DNA from: an uncultured Rivibacter sp.
GTDB taxonomy: Bacteria > Pseudomonadota > Gammaproteobacteria > Burkholderiales > Burkholderiaceae
DNA length: 48,277 nt
Direction of reading: 5' to 3'
Assembly (NCBI GenBank): GCA_946480925.1
Contig: CAMLLU010000043.1
Location: 1-48,277 of the forward strand
The first letter of the stretch is position 1. Each line of letters opens with the position of its first letter. The translations under genes were made by a program, and so were the position numbers. The notes under the pieces were generated by a model. The model was not told where the DNA came from. It was given only the letters and a program-made list of their open reading frames with translations, and did no database searches. Of the stretch, positions 1-8,349 are shown piece after piece.

Positions 1-54
1 TGAACCGGTTATCGGCCTCCTGGCCGGCGTCAAGGTGACTTCGCTGCGCGCTTA
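1..54. other. Left flank of CRISPR array, cut by window edge
   Basis: These 54 bases precede the first repeat and contain no repeat where one would sit if the array continued leftward (repeat end expected near base 22), so the array border is inside the window. By repeat orientation this should be the leader side, but the sequence is GC-rich rather than AT-rich. One forward frame is open across the flank and runs into the first repeat before a stop. It could be the tail of a gene, but nothing is recognisable. Confidence 0.4.
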
Positions 55-2784
55 CTTCACTGCCGCATAGGCAGCTCAGAAAATCGCATACCGTTACGCC
101 GATGGGCAGGATAGGTTCACTGCCGCATAGGCAGCTCAGAAAAGTACGTCTCGCGCCGCATCCTCTGCCAGCGCGTTCACTGCCGCATAGGCAGCTCAGA
201 AACAGTCCAGAAACACAGAGCGTCAACGGCAAGCGTTCACTGCCGCATAGGCAGCTCAGAAAATGACCGCGACTTCGACGAGAAAGGCGGCCCCGTTCAC
301 TGCCGCATAGGCAGCTCAGAAAGAGCCAAGACACGCACGCGCAGATGCCGTCGTGTTCACTGCCGCATAGGCAGCTCAGAAAAAGCCCCTTCGAAGCCAG
401 GAGCAGGAGCAGGAGTTCACTGCCGCATAGGCAGCTCAGAAAGCCTTGATGGGCGGGTAGATGTTGAGTGATGTGTTCACTGCCGCATAGGCAGCTCAGA
501 AAAGGCGACGCACCCAGCGGTCGTCCTCGATCGCGTTCACTGCCGCATAGGCAGCTCAGAAAAATCGAGAAATCTACAGCGCGATGATCGCTGCGTTCAC
601 TGCCGCATAGGCAGCTCAGAAATCGAACTTTTTCACAGCGGCCAGGGCCTGTCCGTTCACTGCCGCATAGGCAGCTCAGAAAGACGAGCGCGATCAGCAA
701 ATCTTGCTCGCATAGTTCACTGCCGCATAGGCAGCTCAGAAAATGGCCATCGTGGCATCGCTGGCGGCCATCGTGTTCACTGCCGCATAGGCAGCTCAGA
801 AAAAGGGGACCAAGATCGACATGCCGGACGCCCCGTTCACTGCCGCATAGGCAGCTCAGAAATACCCGCAAGCGGACTTCGAGAAGAACCTGCCGTTCAC
901 TGCCGCATAGGCAGCTCAGAAAAGCGCCAACAACGGCAACCGGCAGGTGATCGAGTTCACTGCCGCATAGGCAGCTCAGAAAGCGATGGTCTTGCCGATG
1001 GCGCCAGTAAAAGCGTTCACTGCCGCATAGGCAGCTCAGAAATGATCGATGATGATGCCCTCGCCGGTGTACGTCGTTCACTGCCGCATAGGCAGCTCAG
1101 AAATCCCCCAAGGATGGACGCCGTGCAGTTCGACCGTTCACTGCCGCATAGGCAGCTCAGAAAAAACCTCTCGTCGATCGGCTCGAAGCTCAAGTGTTCA
1201 CTGCCGCATAGGCAGCTCAGAAAACCTCAGATCGCCTGTACGCGCAGGCCCGCATGTTCACTGCCGCATAGGCAGCTCAGAAAAAGTCATCGCCGTAGCT
1301 CGCCAGGAGGACGCGGTTCACTGCCGCATAGGCAGCTCAGAAATCTTCGCGTGGTTCGGCGGCGTGCTGATGGGCGTTCACTGCCGCATAGGCAGCTCAG
1401 AAATCACCTCGGCACAACTCGGGCGGCGCCTGGCCGTTCACTGCCGCATAGGCAGCTCAGAAAGAGGCGGGCGACCCTTTGTAGCGCGACTGCACGTTCA
1501 CTGCCGCATAGGCAGCTCAGAAAAAGCCCAGGCGGTGCCGATCGCGGTCGTGCGGGTTCACTGCCGCATAGGCAGCTCAGAAAGCACTGAAGACCGTCAA
1601 GGCCCACGGCAATGAGTTCACTGCCGCATAGGCAGCTCAGAAAGCTCGTCCTCGAGGTCGTGCCAGATGATTCGGTGTTCACTGCCGCATAGGCAGCTCA
1701 GAAATCCTGCGGCACCAGGTGCGCGCGCAGCGCCTCGTTCACTGCCGCATAGGCAGCTCAGAAACTGCCCGGGGTGACGCCGTGGGCGCAGACCTGGTTC
1801 ACTGCCGCATAGGCAGCTCAGAAACCGAAGCAGGACACCCTCCAGGCCGCGAAGGAGTTCACTGCCGCATAGGCAGCTCAGAAAAGCACGCAGAAGGTCA
1901 ACGTGCAAAGCGCATCGTTCACTGCCGCATAGGCAGCTCAGAAATTGCCGCGGCTGGCCGTCACCATCTTGAACGGGTTCACTGCCGCATAGGCAGCTCA
2001 GAAAGACCGTCCTATCCTGTTCTCTGGCGCGATGGTGTTCACTGCCGCATAGGCAGCTCAGAAAAAACCGCGCAAACCTTGAGCCGTCAGCGCAAGGTTC
2101 ACTGCCGCATAGGCAGCTCAGAAAAGACCAGAACCAGCACCCGACCACGGCCAGCAGTTCACTGCCGCATAGGCAGCTCAGAAAGCGCCGCATCCTCTGC
2201 CAGAGCAGCGGGCTGTGTTCACTGCCGCATAGGCAGCTCAGAAATGGCGACGAACTGCGCGAGCTGGCCATTGACCGTTCACTGCCGCATAGGCAGCTCA
2301 GAAAGAATGGCGCGCGGCTAGAGGGGGCTGAACCTTGTTCACTGCCGCATAGGCAGCTCAGAAAGGGCCGAACGTGCCATCGGCCTTGGTGTTTCGGTTC
2401 ACTGCCGCATAGGCAGCTCAGAAATCCAGCGCACCGGATGCGGCCTCACGCCCACCGTTCACTGCCGCATAGGCAGCTCAGAAAAGCACAGACATCACAT
2501 CGCCCTTTCGAGGTTGGTTCACTGCCGCATAGGCAGCTCAGAAATCTACGGCCTGCTCGGGCTGGTGGGCAGCGAGGTTCACTGCCGCATAGGCAGCTCA
2601 GAAATGCTGCGGCGTCAGAAACTTGGGTGCTTCGCTGTTCACTGCCGCATAGGCAGCTCAGAAAGCAAGCTCTAGCGGCGAGTCGCTCTCGGTGTAGTTC
2701 ACTGCCGCATAGGCAGCTCAGAAAGTAGAGCCTGGCGAGGATTGCGTCCGCAAGCTGTTCACTGCCGCATAGGCAGCTCAGAAA
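55..2784 (+). CRISPR. Type I-F CRISPR array, 46 repeats, 45 spacers
   Basis: A 28-bp repeat beginning GTTCACTGCC and ending CTCAGAAA recurs every 60 bp. It differs at two positions from the well-known Pseudomonas I-F repeat and keeps the 5-bp CTGCC/GGCAG stem cut by Cas6f, with an 8-nt 3' handle CTCAGAAA; this sets transcription on the plus strand. Repeats start at 55-1015, 1076-1616 and 1677-2757 in 60-bp steps; 43 spacers are 32 bp and two (1043-1075, 1644-1676) are 33 bp. All repeats read identical except the first, which starts with C instead of G. The last repeat is intact. No cas gene lies in the window. Two spacers share a 19-base core (see findings). Open frames through the array are artefacts of the 60-bp period. 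Confidence 0.98.
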
Positions 2785-2799
2785 TGTTGGCATGGGTGA

Positions 2800-2833
2800 G
2801 TGCGTCCTTTGCGGGACGCACGCGGGTTGAAAC
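2800..2833 (+). repeat. Orphan hairpin resembling another CRISPR repeat type
   Basis: Fifteen bases after the last I-F repeat lies a perfect 8-bp stem, GTGCGTCC (2800-2807) and GGACGCAC (2814-2821), with a 6-nt loop and a 3' tail ending GTTGAAAC. A GC-rich stem with a (A/G)TTGAAAC tail is the layout of many type I-C, I-B and III repeats, not of I-F. Only one copy is visible, so it is either a decayed or orphan repeat or an unrelated hairpin. Confidence 0.4.
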
Positions 2834-2903
2834 TTGGCGGCCCACTGCGTTTTCGACGGACGCTGCTCTGCGTCCTGCGCCCCTCACCCGACGCCCCTTC
2901 TGT

Positions 2904-3839
2904 TCACACCACCCCACCCCGCGGCCGAATGGAGGCCAGCACCGTGTGCCACAGGTTCATCGCCTTGTCTTGCGACCACAGCAAGCGCCCGGCACGTCCG
3001 CAGCGGGCGGCGAGCCTGAGGCGCACGCGAGGCTTGGGCAAGCCAGGCAAGCCCACGCGGGTTTCGCCGAAGAAGAGGAACGCGCCTTCCTTGCCGTCAC
3101 CCTCCCTGATCAGGATCTCCTGGCTTTCCTTGCCCGGCACCTTGAAGTAGCTGCTGAGCAGCACGTCGGTCTGTTCGTCGTTCAGGTCGGGCAGCATGGG
3201 CGGTTCGTCCCAGCACGGCAGGCGCTGCTCCGTTTCCCCGGGGCGCTCGGTCGAGGTGCCGAACACCGTCCATTCGACCCCTGGGGTCGTGCGGTTCGAA
3301 AAGCGCAGCCAGGTCCGCTCCCGGTCCACGTCGCCGGCAATGAGCACCGGCCCCAGGCTGCAATCGCAGCCGCCCGCCGCAGGGTCGGTGGTCTTGCGCA
3401 GCAGCTGCAATGCCACGAACTTGAGCTGCTGTTCGGTTTCTTTCACGGCCGATGCATGCGAGCTCGCCGAGACCTTGAGGTGCAAGTCATCGAGCAGCAG
3501 ATGGATCTCGCTGTTGACGACCTCCGCGCGCACGCGGTCTTCATAGGCACGCAGGAGCCACGCATCTGCGAGCCGCGTCTTCTCGATGAGCATGGGTGCC
3601 TGCAGTTCGACGTGGATGTCGTTCGAGAGCTCGATCGTCCGCCAGTGGACGGCTCTTTCGAACTGGGCGGGGCGCTGGCGTGCGCCCATCAAGGTCACCG
3701 TCACGGCAAAGGGGCGGGAATCGACGGTGTAGTCGAGCTTCGCAAAAGATCCGGGTTCCAGCATGAACCCGACAGGAAGGTCGATAGCGCACCGGCCTAG
3801 GCCGTGCGCCTGCATGCGGCAGAACGATTTGGTTGGCAT
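2904..3839 (-). CDS. Tli4-like T6SS immunity protein
   Basis: The 311-residue product resembles the Tli4 family, cognate immunity proteins of type VI lipase effectors (Tle4) in betaproteobacteria. Visible hallmarks are an N-terminal segment with GRCAIDLP close after the start and a C-terminal DKAMNLWHTVLASIR segment like the family's conserved end. The start at 3839 puts the conserved segment near residue 14. The frame stays open 48 codons further up, but that part is Arg/Pro-rich and looks non-coding. No signal peptide is seen with this start, although many relatives are membrane-anchored or periplasmic, so the N-terminus may be shortened. No lipase, VgrG or other T6SS gene lies beside it, making it an orphan immunity gene here. 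Family assignment is by remembered motif pattern. Confidence 0.6.
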   Translation of the reverse strand: MPTKSFCRMQAHGLGRCAIDLPVGFMLEPGSFAKLDYTVDSRPFAVTVTLMGARQRPAQFERAVHWRTIELSNDIHVELQAPMLIEKTRLADAWLLRAYEDRVRAEVVNSEIHLLLDDLHLKVSASSHASAVKETEQQLKFVALQLLRKTTDPAAGGCDCSLGPVLIAGDVDRERTWLRFSNRTTPGVEWTVFGTSTERPGETEQRLPCWDEPPMLPDLNDEQTDVLLSSYFKVPGKESQEILIREGDGKEGAFLFFGETRVGLPGLPKPRVRLRLAARCGRAGRLLWSQDKAMNLWHTVLASIRPRGGVV

Positions 3840-4367
3840 TTCTTCTTGAATGGCTATCCACGCGGCGCACGGCCGGCCACCCTTGTGCAAAGGTCGTGCA
3901 ATGGGTGGCCGCGCAGGGCGTCGCAGGACTGGCTGGTTCGAATACGCATGCAACGCTCGACCCCAAAAGCGCCAAAGGCGCAATGGGGCGAAGCGTGTGC
4001 AGTAGTGGTTGATGACACCGACCCGCGCATGGCGTCCAGGGGGTTGCGCGGGCCCGGCGGGCTCTCAGGCGGATGACGATGACGCGAGCCGCTTCGTGGA
4101 AGCGGCGGCAGTTGCTTGATGGAACTTCGCGGCAGCGGCCCCGGCGAGTCGGGGTGTGCTTCTCTGTCGGCGTGTTGCTGACGCCAGGTGCGCGCAGCGC
4201 CGCTGGTGGCCTCCCGGCCCCCAGCTTGAAGTGCTTTTCATTATTCCGTAACTCCCTTGTGGTTGTGCCTTACACAACCGAACAAGGTTAACGCGCAGGG
4301 CGGCCGAGTCATCGCACAGTTACAGCGGGTTTCGATGTTGACCGCACCACAACCAAGACATGTCCTC
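3840..4367. other. Intergenic region without a supported gene
   Basis: This stretch separates the divergent immunity-like gene and the effector-like gene. Short frames exist on both strands, but none shows a recognisable domain, a good ribosome site or consistent codon bias. A T-loop-like GGTTCGAATAC near 3935 has no acceptor or anticodon arms around it. Confidence 0.5.
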
Positions 4368-4392
4368 TTCGTTCCCTTGACAGCTCGTTCGT
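4368..4392 (+). promoter_or_regulatory. PIP-box-like element (TTCGT-N15-TTCGT)
   Basis: TTCGT at 4368-4372 and TTCGT at 4388-4392 are separated by exactly 15 bases. This matches the plant-inducible promoter consensus TTCGB-N15-TTCGB bound by HrpX/HrpB-type AraC activators of group II hrp type III secretion genes. It lies 86 bp upstream of the chosen effector start, in the right orientation. No clear -10 element is seen at the usual distance. About one perfect match per window of this size is expected by chance over both strands, so the weight comes from its position before an effector-like gene. Confidence 0.55.
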
Positions 4393-4478
4393 GCAGGAAG
4401 GGCAATGAGCCTCTGCGCCACACGAGCATGGAGGCAAGACCGCGCCCCACTCTGGCGGGTCACCTGCAGTCAAACAAG

Positions 4479-6404
4479 ATGTCATTCAACGTTGCGAGTT
4501 CATCGCTTGCGCCAGCCGCGTCACGACACGCAACCACCACTGAACACCCACACCAGGCTCTCGCTTCCGGCACGGCAGCCGCATCGGTGAACCTCGGCGC
4601 GCCGCCACTGTCGCCCCGCGCGGCGCGGCTCGATGACTCCGTGGCTCCCAGGGCGGCTCGCCTCGCCGGCAGAGCATTGCAAGGCCAGGAACAGCCGGCA
4701 GCCCAAGGCCCCGTTGAAGCGGCTCACATCGATGAATTGAGCGCCGGGCTTCACCGCGCTTTGAAATTGGAGGCCTCTTCGCCCGGCGAAGTCCGGCGTT
4801 CCAAGCCCTATTACTCCGACAAGGCGCCTCACCGGTCTCACGGCAACCTCAATAGCCGGGCCTACTTCTCAGGCCACGAAGACGAAAAGGGCTACGAGAT
4901 CGTTTGCCGGCACCTCTCGATGGCCTGGCTGCTGCAGGTCGAGTCAGTTGGAAAGCCGGACTATCGGGAGTTCGAAAGCACCGAGGCGATCGCCCGACAT
5001 GTCCCCGAGTCCATACAAGACGTTCTTGAATCACTGCTGATGCGATCCAAAGACGTCCAAGTCGTCGGTCAGGAAGACTGGAGCCGGTTTGTGCATGAAC
5101 GTTTCCAGGCCATGGAGCGTTCCGGTGTCCCGGCAACGAGGATGCTCCTGCAGTCCGGCGTGCACACCATGGCCGCCGAGTTCAAGCTGAAGCGCGATGA
5201 GCATGGCGCGCCGCAGTATGTGGTCAAGGTGTACGACCCCAACGTGACCGCAGCCCACAAGCGCATCGGCAGCAGCGACCTGGCTCAGGTGGCAGCCGTC
5301 AACTTCAAGTACTTCCTCAAAGGGGAGCGGTCCTTCCACCGCACTTTCGGTAAAGCGGACGAGTCTCTCGGCAAGAAGACAGAGTCGGCCATGCTGGTGG
5401 TCGGCGTTCCACCCGGGGGCCTGGCCGAACTGCCCGGGCAGCAGCCCGGCCGCCGTGTGTCGCGTGAACTGCCACCGCTCGACGGCTCAGTCATGTACCA
5501 CCTGGTAGCCAACGGCATGGACGGCACGCTGCGGGAGCAGAAGGCGGCCTTCCTGCAATTGGCCGCCAGCGACCCGGAAACCGCGTTTGACCTGCTGTGC
5601 GCGCGGAACCACAAGGACACACACGGCTTGTCGTCTGCGCTCGTCGAAGACAGAAGCGCCGGGGTCGCCGCGTTCTGCGACATCGTCAACACGTCCGCTC
5701 TCGGCAGCGAGATGAAGGCCGCCTTGCTGGCTGGTCGTACCGACGAGGAGCACTTGCCCGCCTTGTGTACTGGCATGACGGTGGGCGCGACGGTCGCTTG
5801 CAAAGCGCTGATCGACGGCATCGTCGATTCCGGGCTCGATGATGCATTGCGCGCAGAGCTGCTGGCGTCCAAAGCCCACGGGATGCCAGCACTTGCCGCT
5901 GTTGCATACCTGGGCTACTCCAACGTGATCCAGGTATTCATCGACGGTGTTTCGCGCTCCGGCCTTGCCACGCCGGTGCAGGTCGAGTTGCTGGAGGCTC
6001 GTGACGCTGCTGGCAAGACGGCCCTGGCGATGGCTCTTGAAGCGGGCAACGTAGACACCGTCCGGGCATTGATGCAAGGCATCGCCAAGTCCGGGTCGCT
6101 AGGGCCCAAGAGCAAGCAGCGCCTGCTCGCCGGCAACGACGGGCAAGGCAACCCTGCCCTCCTGGCCGCCATGCAGCACGACCAACCGGAGTCCGTGGCT
6201 GCCTTCGTGGAGTGCGTCGCGAAGACCGACCTGCCGGACGAAGCGAAGCTCGAGCTCCTGTTGGCCCGGCAGGCGAACGGTGTGTCGAGCCTCGCAACAG
6301 CGGTGGAAAACGGCTGGACGGACGTGGCCCGTGCATTCGTCGAAGCAGTGCTCCAGAGCGACCTGCCCTCGCACGTGAAGGACGCCGCGTTGCGCCGGAG
6401 TTGA
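4479..6404 (+). CDS. EspL/OspD3/ShET2-like cysteine protease effector with ankyrin-like repeats
   Basis: The 641-residue product has three parts. Residues 1-80 are Ser/Thr/Ala-rich and disordered, like a type III secretion signal. The middle carries a cysteine protease-like triad: Cys143 in EIVCRHLS, His229 in SGVHTMAAEF and Asp253 in VVKVYDPN. The spacings, 86 and 24 residues, nearly equal those of enteropathogenic E. coli EspL (Cys47, His131, Asp153). Six imperfect 47-48 residue repeats follow, with an LLA...G.PAL..A...G pattern like ankyrin units, to the end. EspL degrades host RHIM proteins; the target of this protein is unknown. The start at 4479 was chosen because it gives an effector-like N-terminus and lies downstream of the PIP-like box; no strong ribosome site supports it, and in-frame ATGs at 4335 and 4428 are alternatives. 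No type III apparatus gene is in the window. Confidence 0.75.
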   Translation: MSFNVASSSLAPAASRHATTTEHPHQALASGTAAASVNLGAPPLSPRAARLDDSVAPRAARLAGRALQGQEQPAAQGPVEAAHIDELSAGLHRALKLEASSPGEVRRSKPYYSDKAPHRSHGNLNSRAYFSGHEDEKGYEIVCRHLSMAWLLQVESVGKPDYREFESTEAIARHVPESIQDVLESLLMRSKDVQVVGQEDWSRFVHERFQAMERSGVPATRMLLQSGVHTMAAEFKLKRDEHGAPQYVVKVYDPNVTAAHKRIGSSDLAQVAAVNFKYFLKGERSFHRTFGKADESLGKKTESAMLVVGVPPGGLAELPGQQPGRRVSRELPPLDGSVMYHLVANGMDGTLREQKAAFLQLAASDPETAFDLLCARNHKDTHGLSSALVEDRSAGVAAFCDIVNTSALGSEMKAALLAGRTDEEHLPALCTGMTVGATVACKALIDGIVDSGLDDALRAELLASKAHGMPALAAVAYLGYSNVIQVFIDGVSRSGLATPVQVELLEARDAAGKTALAMALEAGNVDTVRALMQGIAKSGSLGPKSKQRLLAGNDGQGNPALLAAMQHDQPESVAAFVECVAKTDLPDEAKLELLLARQANGVSSLATAVENGWTDVARAFVEAVLQSDLPSHVKDAALRRS

Positions 6405-6426
6405 CGAGGCTGCGACAGCGAAAGCC

Positions 6427-7167
6427 TCAAACCCCCGCCTTCTCGATCTGCCCATACGCATGCTGCATCCACAGCTTCAGCCGCTGGCGCTCCATAAGGC
6501 CCAGGCTCGGGCCTTCCTTGCCGAGGTTGCGCGCGGCCCAGAAGCTGCTGTTGCTGGCGTCGATCTTCTGCACCGTGCCTTCGTGCAGGCGCTTGAGCTC
6601 GATGACCTTGGCGCCCAGCGCCAGCGCGCGCTGCTTTTCGCCTGAACGCTCGAGCTGGCCGAAGTCGTCGCCGCGCAGCTGGTTGAGCACCAGCACGTAG
6701 TGCAGGCGCTGGCCGAAGCGGTCGAGCAGCTTCTTCAGCAGGTCCACCGAATCGCGGCCCGAGTCCATGACGTGCCAGTAGTGGATGGCCAGGCCCGACA
6801 TGTCGGCCAGGTCGAGCACGCCGGACTCGTCCATCCATTTCACGAGCGGGTCGTGGGTCTGTGCGGCCAGGTCCACCAGCACGCTGCGGCCGGACTTTTC
6901 GACCGCCGATTCGATGATGGCGTCGAGCGCTTCGTAGTTGTCCACCAGCACGGCAGAGGCGTAGCCGGCGTAGAAGCGCATCAGCGAGCCATGCGAGCGG
7001 TCGGTGTCGAAGCCGATGAAGGGGCGCTCCTGGTCGATGAAGTACTGCGCCAGCAGGCGCGAGACCATCGACTTGCCGACCCCGCCCTTTTCGCCGCCCA
7101 CGAAGTGGACGTTGGTGACGGGCGTGCTTTCGAGCGTCGGGATCTGCGTCATGTCGTCTTCTTCCAT
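6427..7167 (-). CDS. ParA/MinD-like P-loop ATPase
   Basis: The 246-residue protein has a deviant Walker A motif, GEKGGVGKS, at residues 25-33, typical of ParA/MinD/MobD-type ATPases. A switch-like VDLAAQTHD segment follows. Such proteins partition plasmids or chromosomes, place cell structures, or, as MobD-like forms, accompany mobilization genes. No ParB, relaxase or origin is beside it, so the cargo is unknown. Starts at 7167 (MEEDD) and 7152 (MTQIP) both have purine-rich upstream sequence; 7167 is used. The gene is transcribed toward the effector-like gene, with only 22 bp between the two stops. Confidence 0.7.
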   Translation of the reverse strand: MEEDDMTQIPTLESTPVTNVHFVGGEKGGVGKSMVSRLLAQYFIDQERPFIGFDTDRSHGSLMRFYAGYASAVLVDNYEALDAIIESAVEKSGRSVLVDLAAQTHDPLVKWMDESGVLDLADMSGLAIHYWHVMDSGRDSVDLLKKLLDRFGQRLHYVLVLNQLRGDDFGQLERSGEKQRALALGAKVIELKRLHEGTVQKIDASNSSFWAARNLGKEGPSLGLMERQRLKLWMQHAYGQIEKAGV

Positions 7168-7267
7168 TCTTTTCTTCGTGAAGGACAGGCCCTCGCCGGG
7201 CTGCCGCATTGTGTTCCGGGCCGCGTGGTTGTTGAAGATGCCGATGGCAAGGCAGAAATTGCACGGC

Positions 7268-7311
7268 GGCGCTTCGGGCGCTTGTGCTTCTGGCGCTTCT
7301 TCTTGGCGCTT
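7268..7311 (+). repeat. Four copies of GGCGCTT in 44 bp
   Basis: GGCGCTT occurs at 7268, 7277, 7292 and 7305, between the divergent ParA-like and BON lipoprotein genes. The irregular spacing (9, 15 and 13 bp) argues against a simple tandem repeat. It could be a cluster of protein-binding sites or chance in GC-rich DNA. Confidence 0.4.
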
Positions 7312-7312
7312 C

Positions 7313-7330
7313 TGTCAGCGTCGGCTGACA
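7313..7330. promoter_or_regulatory. Perfect palindrome in divergent promoter region
   Basis: TGTCAGC (7313-7319) and GCTGACA (7324-7330) form a perfect 7-bp inverted repeat with a 4-bp centre. It lies 92 bp before the BON lipoprotein start and about 145 bp before the ParA-like start. An operator for a dimeric regulator is plausible; the regulator is unknown. Confidence 0.35.
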
Positions 7331-7422
7331 GTACATCGAAACGCGGGACGACAGCCCCGGCTGCGCAACCTGCCTAAGCTTTGTTCGTGCCCGCCATGGC
7401 ACGCAGCAAGAAAGGACTGTCT

Positions 7423-7746
7423 ATGTTGAAGAACCATCTCCGCACTGCGGCGCTCGCGGCTGCTGTGGCATTGAGCCTGGGTGCTGTTACAGGCTGCTCC
7501 GTCACGCGCGGCCAGCAGACGACCGGCGCGTTCGTCGATGACGCGCAGATCACCACGGCCATCAAGGCCAAGTACGCGAAGGACCCCGCAGTGGCCGCGA
7601 CGGCCATCAATGTGGAGACGATGAACAACACCGTCCAGCTGAGCGGCTTCGCGAAGTCGCAGGAAGAGAAGGACCGCGCGGGCGCCATTGCGGCTGACAC
7701 CGAAGGTGTGAAGTCGGTGCGCAACAACGTGATCGTGCAGCCCTGA
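7423..7746 (+). CDS. BON-domain lipoprotein
   Basis: This 107-residue protein starts with a short positive N-terminus, a hydrophobic Ala/Leu stretch and a lipobox-like AVTGC, which predicts lipidation and export. The rest is one BON domain (osmY family), with DDAQITTAIKAK near the start and VKSVRNNVIVQP at the end. BON proteins bind membranes or phospholipids and are often induced by osmotic or envelope stress. The start at 7423 is preceded by an AAGGA ribosome site; an upstream in-frame ATG-like start would break the signal peptide. A strong hairpin follows the stop. Confidence 0.88.
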   Translation: MLKNHLRTAALAAAVALSLGAVTGCSVTRGQQTTGAFVDDAQITTAIKAKYAKDPAVAATAINVETMNNTVQLSGFAKSQEEKDRAGAIAADTEGVKSVRNNVIVQP

Positions 7747-7775
7747 CGCAAGGCCTCATTGATTCACCCCTGCTG

Positions 7776-7818
7776 ACGGTGCACGCGGCCCGGTGCTGCG
7801 TGCACCGTTTGCTTTTCT
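7776..7818 (+). terminator. Rho-independent terminator after BON lipoprotein gene
   Basis: A perfect 11-bp stem, ACGGTGCACGC (7776-7786) and GCGTGCACCGT (7798-7808), with an 11-nt loop is followed by the T-rich TTGCTTTTCT. It lies between the stops of two convergent genes. The T tract is on the plus side, so it mainly ends the lipoprotein transcript. Confidence 0.8.
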
Positions 7819-7821
7819 GCT

Positions 7822-8349
7822 TCAGTGCCGGCACGTGCCGTGTCGGCGCCTGAATTCGGCAGGCGGCATGGCCGCTGCGTTGGCGAACAGGCCTTTGCGG
7901 CCGTGCCGGGCCGCCGCCTCCTGCTCGGCATAAGGGCCCGGCCGGCCGCGGTAGCCCGGCGACCACGCATGGCCTTGCGCCACGAGCCATTCGGCCACGT
8001 CGCCGCGCTGGTCACGCACGCGGACGATGTACCTGCCGTGTGCATCGACGGCGCGCGAGTACGCCGTCACGCGGCGGTCCAGCAACCGGGCCTCCAGGGC
8101 CTTGCGCGAGGCATCGCCATGCGGCTGGCAGCGCTCGGGCGCGTCGATGCCGGCCAGGCGCAGCTTGAAGGGTGGCGCATCGGCGTCGTCGCTGCGCAGC
8201 CACAAGGTGTCTCCATCGGTCACGTAGCTCACCGTGCCGCGCAGCACTTGTTCCTTCTTGCGGGCCGGCGCGGCACCAGCCTCGGAGCTGGCCATCACGG
8301 CCGTCACGGCCAAGCCCACCATCACCACCACGGTCCACAGCCGCTTCAT
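7822..8349 (-). CDS. Thermonuclease-family (SNase) exported nuclease
   Basis: The 175-residue protein begins with a signal peptide ([12 protein letters not shown]...) followed by a staphylococcal-nuclease domain. The metal and catalytic residues are visible: DGDT near 45-48, Arg65 and Glu72 in RLAGIDAPE, and Arg107 in HGRYIVRV. These fit the R35/E43/R87 set of the S. aureus enzyme. It probably cleaves DNA or RNA outside the cytoplasm. Its start overlaps the stop of the YkvA-like gene by 4 bp (ATGA), showing translational coupling in the reverse-strand run. Confidence 0.9.
   Translation of the reverse strand: MKRLWTVVVMVGLAVTAVMASSEAGAAPARKKEQVLRGTVSYVTDGDTLWLRSDDADAPPFKLRLAGIDAPERCQPHGDASRKALEARLLDRRVTAYSRAVDAHGRYIVRVRDQRGDVAEWLVAQGHAWSPGYRGRPGPYAEQEAAARHGRKGLFANAAAMPPAEFRRRHGTCRH

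Noticed and set aside
1042..2793. Several open frames of 90-220 codons on both strands through the CRISPR array
   Set aside because: They repeat the same 9-11 residue motif every 20 codons, because the 60-bp repeat period is a multiple of three. They are not genes.
3930..3960. tRNA-like T-loop sequence GGTTCGAATAC
   Set aside because: No matching acceptor stem, D-arm or anticodon arm was found around it.
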